Assembly (NCBI GenBank): GCA_002361655.1
Contig: DETM01000031.1
Span: 14,228 to 78,227, forward strand
Length of the DNA stretch: 64,000 bases
Direction: 5' to 3'
From: Prevotella sp. UBA3288
GTDB taxonomy: Bacteria; Bacteroidota; Bacteroidia; Bacteroidales; Bacteroidaceae
Every line of letters starts with the position of its first letter. Position 1 is the first letter of the stretch. The notes beneath the pieces were generated by a model. It ran no database searches. It saw only the letters and a list, made by a program, of their open reading frames with translations, and was not told the DNA's origin. Positions 25,146 to 33,545 of the stretch are shown in pieces. The translations under genes were made by a program, and so were the position numbers.

Positions 25146-27236
25146 TTGGACCGAATCAGAATCATCCTAATAGCCGTCTTAACCATTATCTCTACAGGTT
25201 TTGAGGGCATGGTGTTTGCCGAAGACTCGGCGACCCTTCGCGATATGCTCCCTGAAACCGACGGGCCGCGCCGTCTGGAACTGCTCGAAAAGATCTATAA
25301 TGAGAGTCTTGCTACCGATGACCTGGACGAGCAGATTCGTTGCCTCTATGACCTGCTTGGCGAGGCCCGCCGCCAGAAGAACGAGCGCGAGGAGTGTTAC
25401 GCTCTTTTAAAGCGTACCGTCCTGTTCTATAACAACAATCTGAGTGACTCTATCTATCTCCATGTGCCTGAAGATCTGAAAGTTCTGCAGAAGAGTGCTT
25501 ATCTTAATTACTGCTATCAGGACTGGATCTTGCTGGTCAACTCTTATATCTTTGAAGGTAACAGCCGTCAGGGCCTGGCAGAGGTGCAGCGTATGTTCGA
25601 CGATGCCATGGAGCGTAAGAGCGACTTCGGCATGGGCATGGCATACTATGGCATGGGCAATGCCTATACCCAGATGAACAACTGGGACGAATGTATCTCG
25701 TCCTACGAGAAGAGTATCGAGGTGTTGTCGGCACAGAGACCCCGTGCCACATTGCTGCCAGAGATATATAACTACTATGGTGATGCCCTGAATGATATGG
25801 GGGCTTATGATAAACTGGAAGTGCTGACCGACCGATGGAAAGCATTCCTCGTGGAATTTATCGAGGAGACCAATCAGTCGTTCACCGCCAATGCCGATGT
25901 CTATTGGTCCTATTATTTTATCGCCTGCACTCAGGCTAAGTTAGGACTGGGCAAACTCGACGAGGCTGAAGCCATGTTGGCTGGTGCCAAAAAGCATATC
26001 TCCTCTGACGACAGTTACGAAGGCATGACCTGGCTATTCTACAAGGCCCAGTTGTTGCTGCAGCAGCAGCGCTATGCCGAAGCCTTGCCACTGAACACCC
26101 GACGGATGCAACTGATGGAGGAATACAATGACGAGGGTGTCTATATTGCCGTCCGTAAGCAGCGGGCCCAAATCATGGAAGGTCTCGGCCGCTATCAGGA
26201 GGCGGCCCGTCTCTATAACGAGATGTATATGATCAACGACTCTGTCAATTCTAGTGAGACCAAGCGCCAGTTGACGCTGCTGAACACTCAGTTCCAGGTC
26301 GGCGAACTGAAGATGGAGCAGGAGCGTGCTCGTTTCCGGTGGATCATCATCGTCGGCGTCATCATCCTGGCCTCGCTGGCCATCTTCATCCTGTTCCGCC
26401 TAAGGGCTGCCAAGCGTCTCAAACAGGCTCACCAAAACTTGGAGGAAGCCCATGCCAACCTGCAGGATGCTTACGAACAGTTGGAGGAGACGACAACGGC
26501 CAAGGAGCGCATAGAGAGCGAACTGCGTATTGCCCGCGACATCCAGATGGGCATGGTGCCCCGCGACTTCCCCGACCGTCCTGATGTGGACCTCTATGCC
26601 TCGATGACCCCGGCCAAGGAGGTGGGCGGCGACCTCTATGACTTCCTGCTGCTCGACGACAAACTGTATTTCTGCGTCGGCGACGTCAGTGGCAAGGGGG
26701 TTCCGGCCTCCCTCTTCATGTCGCAGGCCACCCGTCTGTTCAGTGCCCTGGCCAAGCAGTTGCTCATGCCGGCCGACATCGCCACGCGGTTAAATGCCGA
26801 GTTGTGCGAGAATAATGACAATGGCATGTTCGTTACGATGTTCATCGGTTTGGTTGACCTGCCGACCGGACGACTCTACTTCTGTAATGCCGGCCACAAC
26901 CCGCCGGTCTTTAAGGGCGAATTCATCCCGATGGACTCCAATGCCCCCATCGGCCTGTGGCCCGAACTCGATTTCGTGGGCGAGACCATCGACGATATCA
27001 GCAATGAGCCCTTCTTTGTATATACCGATGGACTGAACGAGGCCGAGAACAGCGCCCAGGAACAGTTCGGCGATGACCGGCTGCTCGAGAAACTGCGCCA
27101 GATGCCTTATGAGAGTGCCCGCCAGACCATCGAGATGATGCGCCACGAGGTGGCCTGTCATGTGGCTGGTGCCGAGCCGAGCGACGACCTCACCATGCTC
27201 TGTTTGAAAATCAAAAACAACAAGCCTAAAGAATAA
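25146..27236 (+). CDS. TPR-containing membrane SpoIIE/RsbU-type protein phosphatase
   Basis: Sensor phosphatase likely to dephosphorylate the STAS anti-anti-sigma protein encoded two genes downstream. A TTG start at 25146 is preferred: an in-frame TAG sits directly before it, and it yields a signal peptide (RIRIILIAVLTIISTG...FA) lost with the next ATG at 25209. Order: periplasmic tetratricopeptide-like repeats (about 30-380), one membrane helix (about 399-418), a coiled coil (420-465), then a PP2C/SpoIIE domain with EVGGDLYDF (near 492), VGDVSGKGVPASLF, CNAGHNPP, VYTDGLNEAEN and SDDLTMLCLK, which carry the metal-binding acids. The signal detected by the TPR part is unknown. Confidence 0.9.
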   Translation: MDRIRIILIAVLTIISTGFEGMVFAEDSATLRDMLPETDGPRRLELLEKIYNESLATDDLDEQIRCLYDLLGEARRQKNEREECYALLKRTVLFYNNNLSDSIYLHVPEDLKVLQKSAYLNYCYQDWILLVNSYIFEGNSRQGLAEVQRMFDDAMERKSDFGMGMAYYGMGNAYTQMNNWDECISSYEKSIEVLSAQRPRATLLPEIYNYYGDALNDMGAYDKLEVLTDRWKAFLVEFIEETNQSFTANADVYWSYYFIACTQAKLGLGKLDEAEAMLAGAKKHISSDDSYEGMTWLFYKAQLLLQQQRYAEALPLNTRRMQLMEEYNDEGVYIAVRKQRAQIMEGLGRYQEAARLYNEMYMINDSVNSSETKRQLTLLNTQFQVGELKMEQERARFRWIIIVGVIILASLAIFILFRLRAAKRLKQAHQNLEEAHANLQDAYEQLEETTTAKERIESELRIARDIQMGMVPRDFPDRPDVDLYASMTPAKEVGGDLYDFLLLDDKLYFCVGDVSGKGVPASLFMSQATRLFSALAKQLLMPADIATRLNAELCENNDNGMFVTMFIGLVDLPTGRLYFCNAGHNPPVFKGEFIPMDSNAPIGLWPELDFVGETIDDISNEPFFVYTDGLNEAENSAQEQFGDDRLLEKLRQMPYESARQTIEMMRHEVACHVAGAEPSDDLTMLCLKIKNNKPKE

Positions 27237-27238
27237 TT

Positions 27239-27649
27239 ATGAGAAAAGAAATCACAATCAAGAATCAGGTCGGCGAACTGGAGCATGTGGCCGCCTTCAT
27301 CGAGGAAATCGGTGAAGAGTTGGGCCTTGACATGGAACTTCGGATGAACCTCAACCTGGTGATGGAGGAGATGGTTTCAAACGTCATCTTCTATGCCTTT
27401 CCAGAAGGCACCGAGGCCTCTATAGAACTGAAGGCCGAGAGCGACGGGAAGGAACTGACATTCGTGCTGAGCGACCGGGGGCGTGAGTTCGACCCGACGC
27501 TCAAGGAGGACTTGGATATAGACTGCAACCCCGCCGAGCGTGACTTGGGCGGCATGGGCATCTATATCGTAAAGAACATTATGAACAAGGTGAGTTACCA
27601 GCGCCTTGAAGGCAAGAACCTGTTGACAATGAAGAAAGAAATAAAGTAA
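27239..27649 (+). CDS. RsbW-like anti-sigma serine kinase (HATPase_c domain)
   Basis: 136-residue GHKL ATPase-fold protein resembling RsbW and SpoIIAB. In partner-switching systems such kinases bind either a target regulator or an unphosphorylated STAS partner, which they phosphorylate. The N box is NLVMEEMVSNVIFYAF (residues 40-55), the G1 box is LSDRGREFDP and the G2 box is GGMGIYIVKNIM. It starts two bases after the phosphatase stop and is followed by the STAS gene. Bacteroidetes generally lack SigB/SigF-type sigma factors, so its target is not obvious; an adaptor or a non-sigma effector is possible. Confidence 0.88.
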   Translation: MRKEITIKNQVGELEHVAAFIEEIGEELGLDMELRMNLNLVMEEMVSNVIFYAFPEGTEASIELKAESDGKELTFVLSDRGREFDPTLKEDLDIDCNPAERDLGGMGIYIVKNIMNKVSYQRLEGKNLLTMKKEIK

Positions 27650-27672
27650 TTAACGGAAAAAATCATACGACT

Positions 27673-27984
27673 ATGACACAGATATTGAAAGAAGGTGGTA
27701 AGACCATCATTAAGACCGGACAGCGTATTGACACCATGAATGCCGGACAGTTTGAGAAAGATATCGAGCCCGCACTGGCTGAGGCCGGCGTCGACCTGGA
27801 GATGGACTGCTCCGAACTGACCTATATGGCCAGTTCCGGTCTGCGTATCATTCAGAAGACCATGCGCAGTGTGATGATGAAGAAAGGCCAGTTCAAGATG
27901 ACCAATGTGAGTCCGGAAATCTATAAGGTCCTGTCGATGACCGGCTTCACCAAATTTATGACTGTAGAACAGAAACAGGCATGA
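27673..27984 (+). CDS. STAS-domain anti-anti-sigma factor (RsbV/SpoIIAA-like)
   Basis: 103-residue single STAS domain. The conserved phospho-acceptor region is CSELTYMASSGLRIIQKTMR; the serine pair at about 58-59 is the expected site of phosphorylation by the upstream kinase and dephosphorylation by the SpoIIE phosphatase. GRIDTMNAGQFE-like beta strands are at the start (QRIDTMNAGQFEKDI). It follows the kinase by 23 bases, and its TGA overlaps the ATG of the histidine kinase gene (ATGA at 27981-27984), implying coupled translation and a shared pathway. Confidence 0.9.
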   Translation: MTQILKEGGKTIIKTGQRIDTMNAGQFEKDIEPALAEAGVDLEMDCSELTYMASSGLRIIQKTMRSVMMKKGQFKMTNVSPEIYKVLSMTGFTKFMTVEQKQA

Positions 27985-28916
27985 CCGACAACTATCAGGC
28001 TTTACAAGAGGAGAACCTCCGGCTGAAGGGCGAACTGGAGCAGATGAAGGAAGACTTCCGACTGCTGGAAGCCAACTTCGACAACATGTCGGAAGGCTAT
28101 CAGGAGTCGCTGCTGCTCTACGACAAACTGGAGGAGACCTATCACGAACTGGAGGATACCAACCAGCAGTTGGAGATTGCCCGCCGCCGTGCCGAGGAGG
28201 CGTCGCAGATGAAAACCAACTTCATCCAGCAGATCTCCCATGAGATACGTACCCCGCTGAACATCCTCAACGGCTTCACCCAGATTCTGACGACGCCGGG
28301 CATGGAACTCGATGCCGCCACCCAGGAGGAGGTAACCAGAGGTATCGACGAGAACACCGGACGTATCACCTCGCTGGTGAACAAGATGCTGGAACTGGCC
28401 GATGCCAACAGCAGTACCGAACTGGAGCGTTCCGACGAGGTGCCGGCCGTACAGGTGGCGGCTCAGGCTGCCGACGAGAGCGGCATCACCACGGCCCCCC
28501 ATCTCTCTTTCGACATCGACATGGGCGAGGGTACCGAGACGGTCATGATCCACACCAATCTGCAGCAGGCCTCCCGTGCCCTGTCGCTCCTGCTCGACAA
28601 TGCCCGTAAGTTCACACGGCCCGCCGAGGCTGCCGTCGGTGCCGGGGCCGAGGTGAAACATGGCGAGGTGATGCTCCGTCTTTCTGTTCAGGATACCATG
28701 TTGGCCTTTGGCGTCGAGGACAACGGCATCGGCGTACCTGCCGGGGAGACCGAGCATATCTTCGACGAGTTCGTACAACTCGACGAGTATTACGACGGTA
28801 CGGGTATCGGTCTCACCGTAGCCCGCAGCATCGCTCGTCGTCTGGGTGGCGACATCGTGGTCGACACTACTTACACAGGTGGTGCCCGTTTCGTGATGAC
28901 ATTGCCACTGAACTGA
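27981..28916 (+). CDS. Soluble sensor histidine kinase with N-terminal coiled coil
   Basis: 311 residues without membrane segments. A coiled coil (1-75) leads into a HisKA dimerisation domain with QQISHEIRTPLN (H87 as phospho-acceptor) and a HATPase domain with LLLDNARKFT (N box), VEDNGIGVPAG (G1) and YDGTGIGLTVARSIARRLGG (G2). It lacks a receiver or an input domain, and no response regulator is encoded nearby, so its partner must lie elsewhere, or it may report on the partner-switching proteins. Joined to the STAS gene by an ATGA overlap. Confidence 0.88.
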   Translation: MTDNYQALQEENLRLKGELEQMKEDFRLLEANFDNMSEGYQESLLLYDKLEETYHELEDTNQQLEIARRRAEEASQMKTNFIQQISHEIRTPLNILNGFTQILTTPGMELDAATQEEVTRGIDENTGRITSLVNKMLELADANSSTELERSDEVPAVQVAAQAADESGITTAPHLSFDIDMGEGTETVMIHTNLQQASRALSLLLDNARKFTRPAEAAVGAGAEVKHGEVMLRLSVQDTMLAFGVEDNGIGVPAGETEHIFDEFVQLDEYYDGTGIGLTVARSIARRLGGDIVVDTTYTGGARFVMTLPLN

Positions 28917-28981
28917 GCCTATACCTTATTATATATAGTGTGACATTAACCAATCATAAACATTAATAAAGTAGAGAAGCA

Positions 28982-30430
28982 ATGAAACAGACAGTTAAGA
29001 AACTTTGGAGTGTTGCAGCACTGCTGCTGCTGGTTACTGCCGTGTATGCCGAACAGACGGTGACCGTAGTCAAACAACTCAATGGTACCGCCAACGACAA
29101 AGCCGGTACGGTGACGTATGAGGTGAATGCATCTAACAACCAGTGTGTGCTGACCGTCACCCCGGCCGAGGGCAACTATATCACGGTGGAATATATCACC
29201 GCCGAGAAAGTTGTTGCAGGCGATGCGGCCAACGCCCGTCATGGCGCACCGGGCGCACCGGGCATGAGTGAGCCCATAACGGTGACGGCCGTGGAGACCC
29301 CCACGGAACCGGACCCCAGCGGCACTACCCAGTATCAGTTTGAGATGCCCGGCCAGGATTATGATGTTGTGATCACGGCCAACTTCCAGCAGCGTGTGAG
29401 TATTGCTGATGGTACGCTGACCTTGTCGATCCCTCAGGACGGCTATGCCTATAACGGTGATGTCAGGGAACCGACCGTCACTGTGACAGTGGCTAATGAG
29501 ACATTGGCTGACGACAAATACACGGTTGCCTATGGTAATAATGATCACAACAATATCGACGCCGGCGAAGTGACGGTGACCGTGACGGGTGTCAAGACTT
29601 ATACCGGCACGCTGACCACGACATTCACTATCGCTCCGAGGCAACTGACCGATGAGATGGTTACGTTGATGGAGCCCGACATGCCTCTTGTCTACAATGG
29701 CGAGGCGCAGACGGTCGAGGTGTCTCTGTACGATGTAGAAATGAAGTCCGGCCTGACCGAGACCGACTACGAGGTTGCCTATGCTAATAATATCAATGTG
29801 GGAACGGCCACTGTGACCATTACCGGTAAGGGCAACTACCAGGGCGTCGTTACCAAGACGTTCGACATCCTGCGTCAGTTGGAGATCAGTTTCAATGAGA
29901 ACCAATGGGCAACCTACATCGCCGCCGAGAACCTGGAGGTTCCCGCCGGCCTGGAGGCTTATGTCGTCAGCAATGTGAAGGGCAGCACCGTGACTGTCTC
30001 GCAGGTGGATTATCTTCCCGCCGGTGTCGGTGTCCTGCTGTTTGCGGTTGAACTGTCGGATTGGTTTGTTGCCGCTGCCTACCCGGAGGAGCCGGAGACA
30101 GTGACCAGTCTGCTACAGGGTTGTGCTAACGCCACGCCGGTAGCGAGCCTGACGGCCGACAATGTCTATGTGCTCTACAACGACGAGTTCGTGAAGACCG
30201 TCAGCGGCACCATTCCCGCAGGACGCTGCTATCTGCCTGTGGTCAACACAACCTTTGCCGGTGCCCGTCTGGCCATCCATTTCGCCGATGAGGCCACGGC
30301 CGTCAAGGGCATTCGTGTCGCCGATGGTGACAAGGCTCAGTGGTACGACCTCGGTGGCCGCCGCCTCTCTGCTCAGCCCGTCAAGGCCGGTGTCTATATC
30401 GTCAACGGACGTAAAGTCATTGTCAAATAA
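28982..30430 (+). CDS. Secreted Ig-like (MBG-type) repeat protein with T9SS sorting tail
   Basis: 482-residue exported protein of unknown function. The signal peptide ends TAVYAEQ. An N-terminal domain (about 24-130: VTVVKQLNGTANDKAGTVTYEV) is shared with the next gene. Two MBG/YDG-like beta repeats follow (YAYNGDVREPTVTVTV...TYTGTLTTTFTI and MPLVYNGEAQTVEVSL...NYQGVVTKTFDI). A Prevotella-type C-terminal block ends in WYDLGGRRL...AGVYIVNGRKVIVK, a T9SS sorting signal, so the protein is probably placed on or released from the cell surface. It lies 65 bases after the kinase with no clear promoter of its own, so it may belong to the same long operon. Confidence 0.75.
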   Translation: MKQTVKKLWSVAALLLLVTAVYAEQTVTVVKQLNGTANDKAGTVTYEVNASNNQCVLTVTPAEGNYITVEYITAEKVVAGDAANARHGAPGAPGMSEPITVTAVETPTEPDPSGTTQYQFEMPGQDYDVVITANFQQRVSIADGTLTLSIPQDGYAYNGDVREPTVTVTVANETLADDKYTVAYGNNDHNNIDAGEVTVTVTGVKTYTGTLTTTFTIAPRQLTDEMVTLMEPDMPLVYNGEAQTVEVSLYDVEMKSGLTETDYEVAYANNINVGTATVTITGKGNYQGVVTKTFDILRQLEISFNENQWATYIAAENLEVPAGLEAYVVSNVKGSTVTVSQVDYLPAGVGVLLFAVELSDWFVAAAYPEEPETVTSLLQGCANATPVASLTADNVYVLYNDEFVKTVSGTIPAGRCYLPVVNTTFAGARLAIHFADEATAVKGIRVADGDKAQWYDLGGRRLSAQPVKAGVYIVNGRKVIVK

Positions 30431-30449
30431 CAAATAGCATGATCTGCCT

Positions 30450-32840
30450 ATGAGACGATGTTTCATAAGGATAATGGTCGTCGCTGCCCTGCTCCTGTGC
30501 TTTTCCGGAGCAGGGGCAGCCGGCGGACTCGTCATCGTCAAGCAGTTGAACGGCATCAGCAATGATGCTGCCGGTGCGGTGGAATATACGGTTGCCGACG
30601 GCACCTGTTCGCTGGTCGTCACTCCGGCTACGGGCAACTATATTGCACCCCGCTTTGTCAAGGCGGAGAAGATGGTCAGCGGCGACCAGGCCCTGTCGCG
30701 TGCCGCCGCTCCCGTCATAGCCGGGACTATCGTAGTGACGGCTGTGGACGAAGACGCCGACTCGACAGCGGTGAACACCTTTACGTTTGCTATGCCATCG
30801 GCAGAGTATGATGTCCGACTGACCATCAATTTCCAGCCTACCCCCGATGTGGGAGAGGTATATCCCCTGTGGGTCGGCCGTATCCAGGTGAACGACAACA
30901 TCAGTGCCAACGTGCTGGGCCAGGAGCAGCCGACGGTCATCTTCAACAGTAAGGACAGAGTGCTGGCCCTCGACCATGCTGCACTGAAGGATATGACTAT
31001 CAGGACGACCCTGGACTCGCTGAACATCTACCTGAAGGGCGAGAATACCATCACCGCCAACGGCCAGACGGCGCCCTTTGTCAATACCGCTGACAAAGGC
31101 GTGCTGGTGTTTACTACCGACGGCAACAACCCCGGCTCGCTTGTCGCCACAACAGCCACCGGGCAGTTGACGACCGGCTTCAACCAGGTGGACTATCGGT
31201 ATCATCTCACGGCCGAGGTCACCGGTGTTCAGACCTATGCTGTCAAGGTGTTGCTGGAACCGCTGCCCATCGATCTCGACGAGTTTGAGGGCGGCATCGT
31301 CCACACCCAGTTCGAGGCAGACGACTATGTGGAGGCTGGCGATGACAAGGACCTCAGCAATACCGTGATCGACAACGTGCTCTATACCCTTAAAGATAAC
31401 GACAAGGAGGATGGCGACGGTTTCGACGACGGGACGACACAGGACGACGGTCCCGGCATCGTGCTCAACACCGTCTTCATCGATGAACAGGTGAACGCAC
31501 TCCTGCAGTATCAGCCCGGCACACAGGACTATGCCGACCATTTCGCTGGTCTGACCATCTCAGTGCCTGCCGGAACGGGCTTCATCCATATCGTTGCTGC
31601 CACCACGGCCGACTATGCGTTAGGTGTGAAAGTGGGCCGACGGGAGCCGGCTATCTTCCGGGGACTGGCTTCGGGTGATAAGGTGACGGTGCCCTATGCG
31701 GTGCTTGAGCCTACCTATGTCTATATCTATAATGCCGGAACGACGGCACCGCAAACGCCGGTCCGCTCCTGGCGTGGCGGTAAGAAGACGGCCACCTGTG
31801 TCAAGATTTATGCGGTGGATACCGAACCTCAGGTGCTGATAGGCATCAACTCGTCGTCAGCCGTTTTGGGCGGCAGTGGCGAACCGGTGAAGATGGTCAG
31901 TGCCTCACAGAATTACAGTGCCGGCGGCGCCACGACCGGTGGTCTGCAGATTGGCGAGGTGATGGGCATGGCCGTGACCGACCTCGGCGAGAACCTGTTG
32001 GATGGCATCGACCTGAAGACGGTCAACTATGTCGACCTCTCCAAGTCGAAGGTCGCCGGACTCGTCGCCAGTCGTACGTCCGGTCCTCTGGCCGGCGTCG
32101 GTCCGCAGACACTCATCTTTCTGCCTCAGGGCTGTGATGCCGGCGACGAGGCGAATGTCGTCGTCAATGGCGTCTGTAGCCGCATGACGCTCTCTGCCGG
32201 TAGCACCTTCTTCACACCCTACGACTTCATGGCAGAACAGTTCTCGTTCGACCGTTCCTTTACCGTCGGCCAGCCCGCAGGCTATTATCTGCCCATCGAC
32301 CTTACAGCCGAGCAGGCAGCCGCCCTCGGCATTTTCCATTCGTTCGTCGAGGTAAAAGGTCTGCAGACCCTGTTCGACGGCGGCCTGACCGGTGGCGTGC
32401 AGGCCAACCGGGCCTATGTCTTCGAGCCCAAGACCATAAAGATACAGTTAGGAAATGTCGCTGTAAGGGCACTGCCCTCTTCAGCAGAAGCCCGTTTGCA
32501 GCGTGCCCCTCAGTCTGCCGGACTCTACGGTACCTATGAGCCCTTGATCGTCGCTGACGGTCAGATCGACCTCTATCGTATCGATGCCGATGCTCAGGGC
32601 ACCCGCTTCACCCATCTCGGCACGGGAGGCACCATTGCGCCCTTTAGCGTCTATCTGAGTGCTGCCACTGCTGCCGACCAACTGGAGGTGGTGTTGGGCG
32701 TCACCGATGGCATTGCTACAGCGCATACGGCTTCCGCTACTGACGGCCCGTGGTTTACGCTCGGCGGTCAGCGGCTCGGCGGTCAGCCGGTCCGTAAGGG
32801 ATGTTATATTCTCAACGGCAGGAAGATGGTCGTGAAATAG
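30450..32840 (+). CDS. Secreted surface protein of unknown function with T9SS sorting tail
   Basis: 796 residues. The signal peptide covers about 1-24 (ending GAGAAGG). The first 110 residues (LVIVKQLNGISNDAAGAVEYTVADG, TPATGNYIAPRFVKAEKMV) clearly resemble the start of the preceding protein, indicating duplication of this module. The middle has beta-rich stretches without a recognised family; residues about 180-290 (VNDNISANVLGQEQPTVIFNS) resemble a carbohydrate-binding or beta-helix-like fold, which is a guess. The end is FTLGGQRLGGQPVRKGCYILNGRKMVVK, a T9SS tail. It is followed 17 bases later by the FAH-family gene. Confidence 0.7.
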   Translation: MRRCFIRIMVVAALLLCFSGAGAAGGLVIVKQLNGISNDAAGAVEYTVADGTCSLVVTPATGNYIAPRFVKAEKMVSGDQALSRAAAPVIAGTIVVTAVDEDADSTAVNTFTFAMPSAEYDVRLTINFQPTPDVGEVYPLWVGRIQVNDNISANVLGQEQPTVIFNSKDRVLALDHAALKDMTIRTTLDSLNIYLKGENTITANGQTAPFVNTADKGVLVFTTDGNNPGSLVATTATGQLTTGFNQVDYRYHLTAEVTGVQTYAVKVLLEPLPIDLDEFEGGIVHTQFEADDYVEAGDDKDLSNTVIDNVLYTLKDNDKEDGDGFDDGTTQDDGPGIVLNTVFIDEQVNALLQYQPGTQDYADHFAGLTISVPAGTGFIHIVAATTADYALGVKVGRREPAIFRGLASGDKVTVPYAVLEPTYVYIYNAGTTAPQTPVRSWRGGKKTATCVKIYAVDTEPQVLIGINSSSAVLGGSGEPVKMVSASQNYSAGGATTGGLQIGEVMGMAVTDLGENLLDGIDLKTVNYVDLSKSKVAGLVASRTSGPLAGVGPQTLIFLPQGCDAGDEANVVVNGVCSRMTLSAGSTFFTPYDFMAEQFSFDRSFTVGQPAGYYLPIDLTAEQAAALGIFHSFVEVKGLQTLFDGGLTGGVQANRAYVFEPKTIKIQLGNVAVRALPSSAEARLQRAPQSAGLYGTYEPLIVADGQIDLYRIDADAQGTRFTHLGTGGTIAPFSVYLSAATAADQLEVVLGVTDGIATAHTASATDGPWFTLGGQRLGGQPVRKGCYILNGRKMVVK

Positions 32841-32857
32841 TGTGAAAGGGTAGGGCG

Positions 32858-33481
32858 ATGAAGATTTTTGCAGTAGGAATGAACTACCTGCAACACAATA
32901 AAGCGTTGCACGGTGCGTTATTTAAAACAGAGGAGCCGGTCATCTTCACTAAGGCTGACTCGGCCCTGCTGAAGGATGGCAAACCCTTCTTTGTGCCCGA
33001 CTGGTCGGAACGTGTCGACTACGAGGCCGAGGTGGTGGTGCGTATCTGTAGGCTGGGCAAGGGCATCCCCGAACGGTTTGCCCATCGCTACTACGATGCA
33101 GTGACCGTCGGTGTCGACTTCACGGCCCGTGACTGGCAGCAAAAGGCACAGCAGCAGGGTTTGCCGTGGGAGATTAGCAAAGGCTTCGACGGCTCGGCGG
33201 TCATCGGCCAGTGGCAGGACCTTCCCCTCCAGAAGGAGCGGGGCGTGCAAAATATGAATTTCCGTCTCGACATCAACGGCGAGACCGTGCAGCAGGGGTG
33301 TACCGCTGACATGCTCTATAGCATCGATGCCCTGATAGCCTATCTCTCGCGCTTCTTCACCCTGAAGACGGGCGACCTGCTGTTCACGGGAACGCCGACG
33401 GGTGTCGGACAGGTACATATCGACGACCACCTGCAAGGGTGGCTCGAAGACCGGAAGGTGCTCGACTTCTACTGCAAATGA
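32858..33481 (+). CDS. Fumarylacetoacetate hydrolase (FAH)-family protein
   Basis: 207-residue cytoplasmic enzyme of the FAH fold, whose members hydrolyse or decarboxylate beta-keto or acylpyruvate compounds with a divalent metal. It starts MKIFAVGMNYLQHNKALH, with KADSALLKDGKPFFVPD, the metal-site motif RVDYEAEVVVRI, and GVDFTARDWQQKAQQ, SKGFDGSAVIGQW and GDLLFTGTPTGVGQV. The size and motifs match the small acylpyruvase-like branch. Bacteroidetes often place it next to porU; the physiological substrate here is unknown. Confidence 0.87.
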   Translation: MKIFAVGMNYLQHNKALHGALFKTEEPVIFTKADSALLKDGKPFFVPDWSERVDYEAEVVVRICRLGKGIPERFAHRYYDAVTVGVDFTARDWQQKAQQQGLPWEISKGFDGSAVIGQWQDLPLQKERGVQNMNFRLDINGETVQQGCTADMLYSIDALIAYLSRFFTLKTGDLLFTGTPTGVGQVHIDDHLQGWLEDRKVLDFYCK

Positions 33482-33513
33482 CGGTGCCCGATGCCTACTG
33501 CAAGTGATGGTGC
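33469..33513 (+). repeat. Imperfect duplication across the FAH-family stop codon
   Basis: CTACTGCAAATGACGGTGC (33469-33487) recurs as CTACTGCAAGTGATGGTGC (33495-33513), a 26-base-period duplication that spans the stop codon and adds a second in-register stop. Confidence 0.7.
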
Positions 33514-33545
33514 TCCCCTTCTATATATAAATTAGGTGTAATGAT

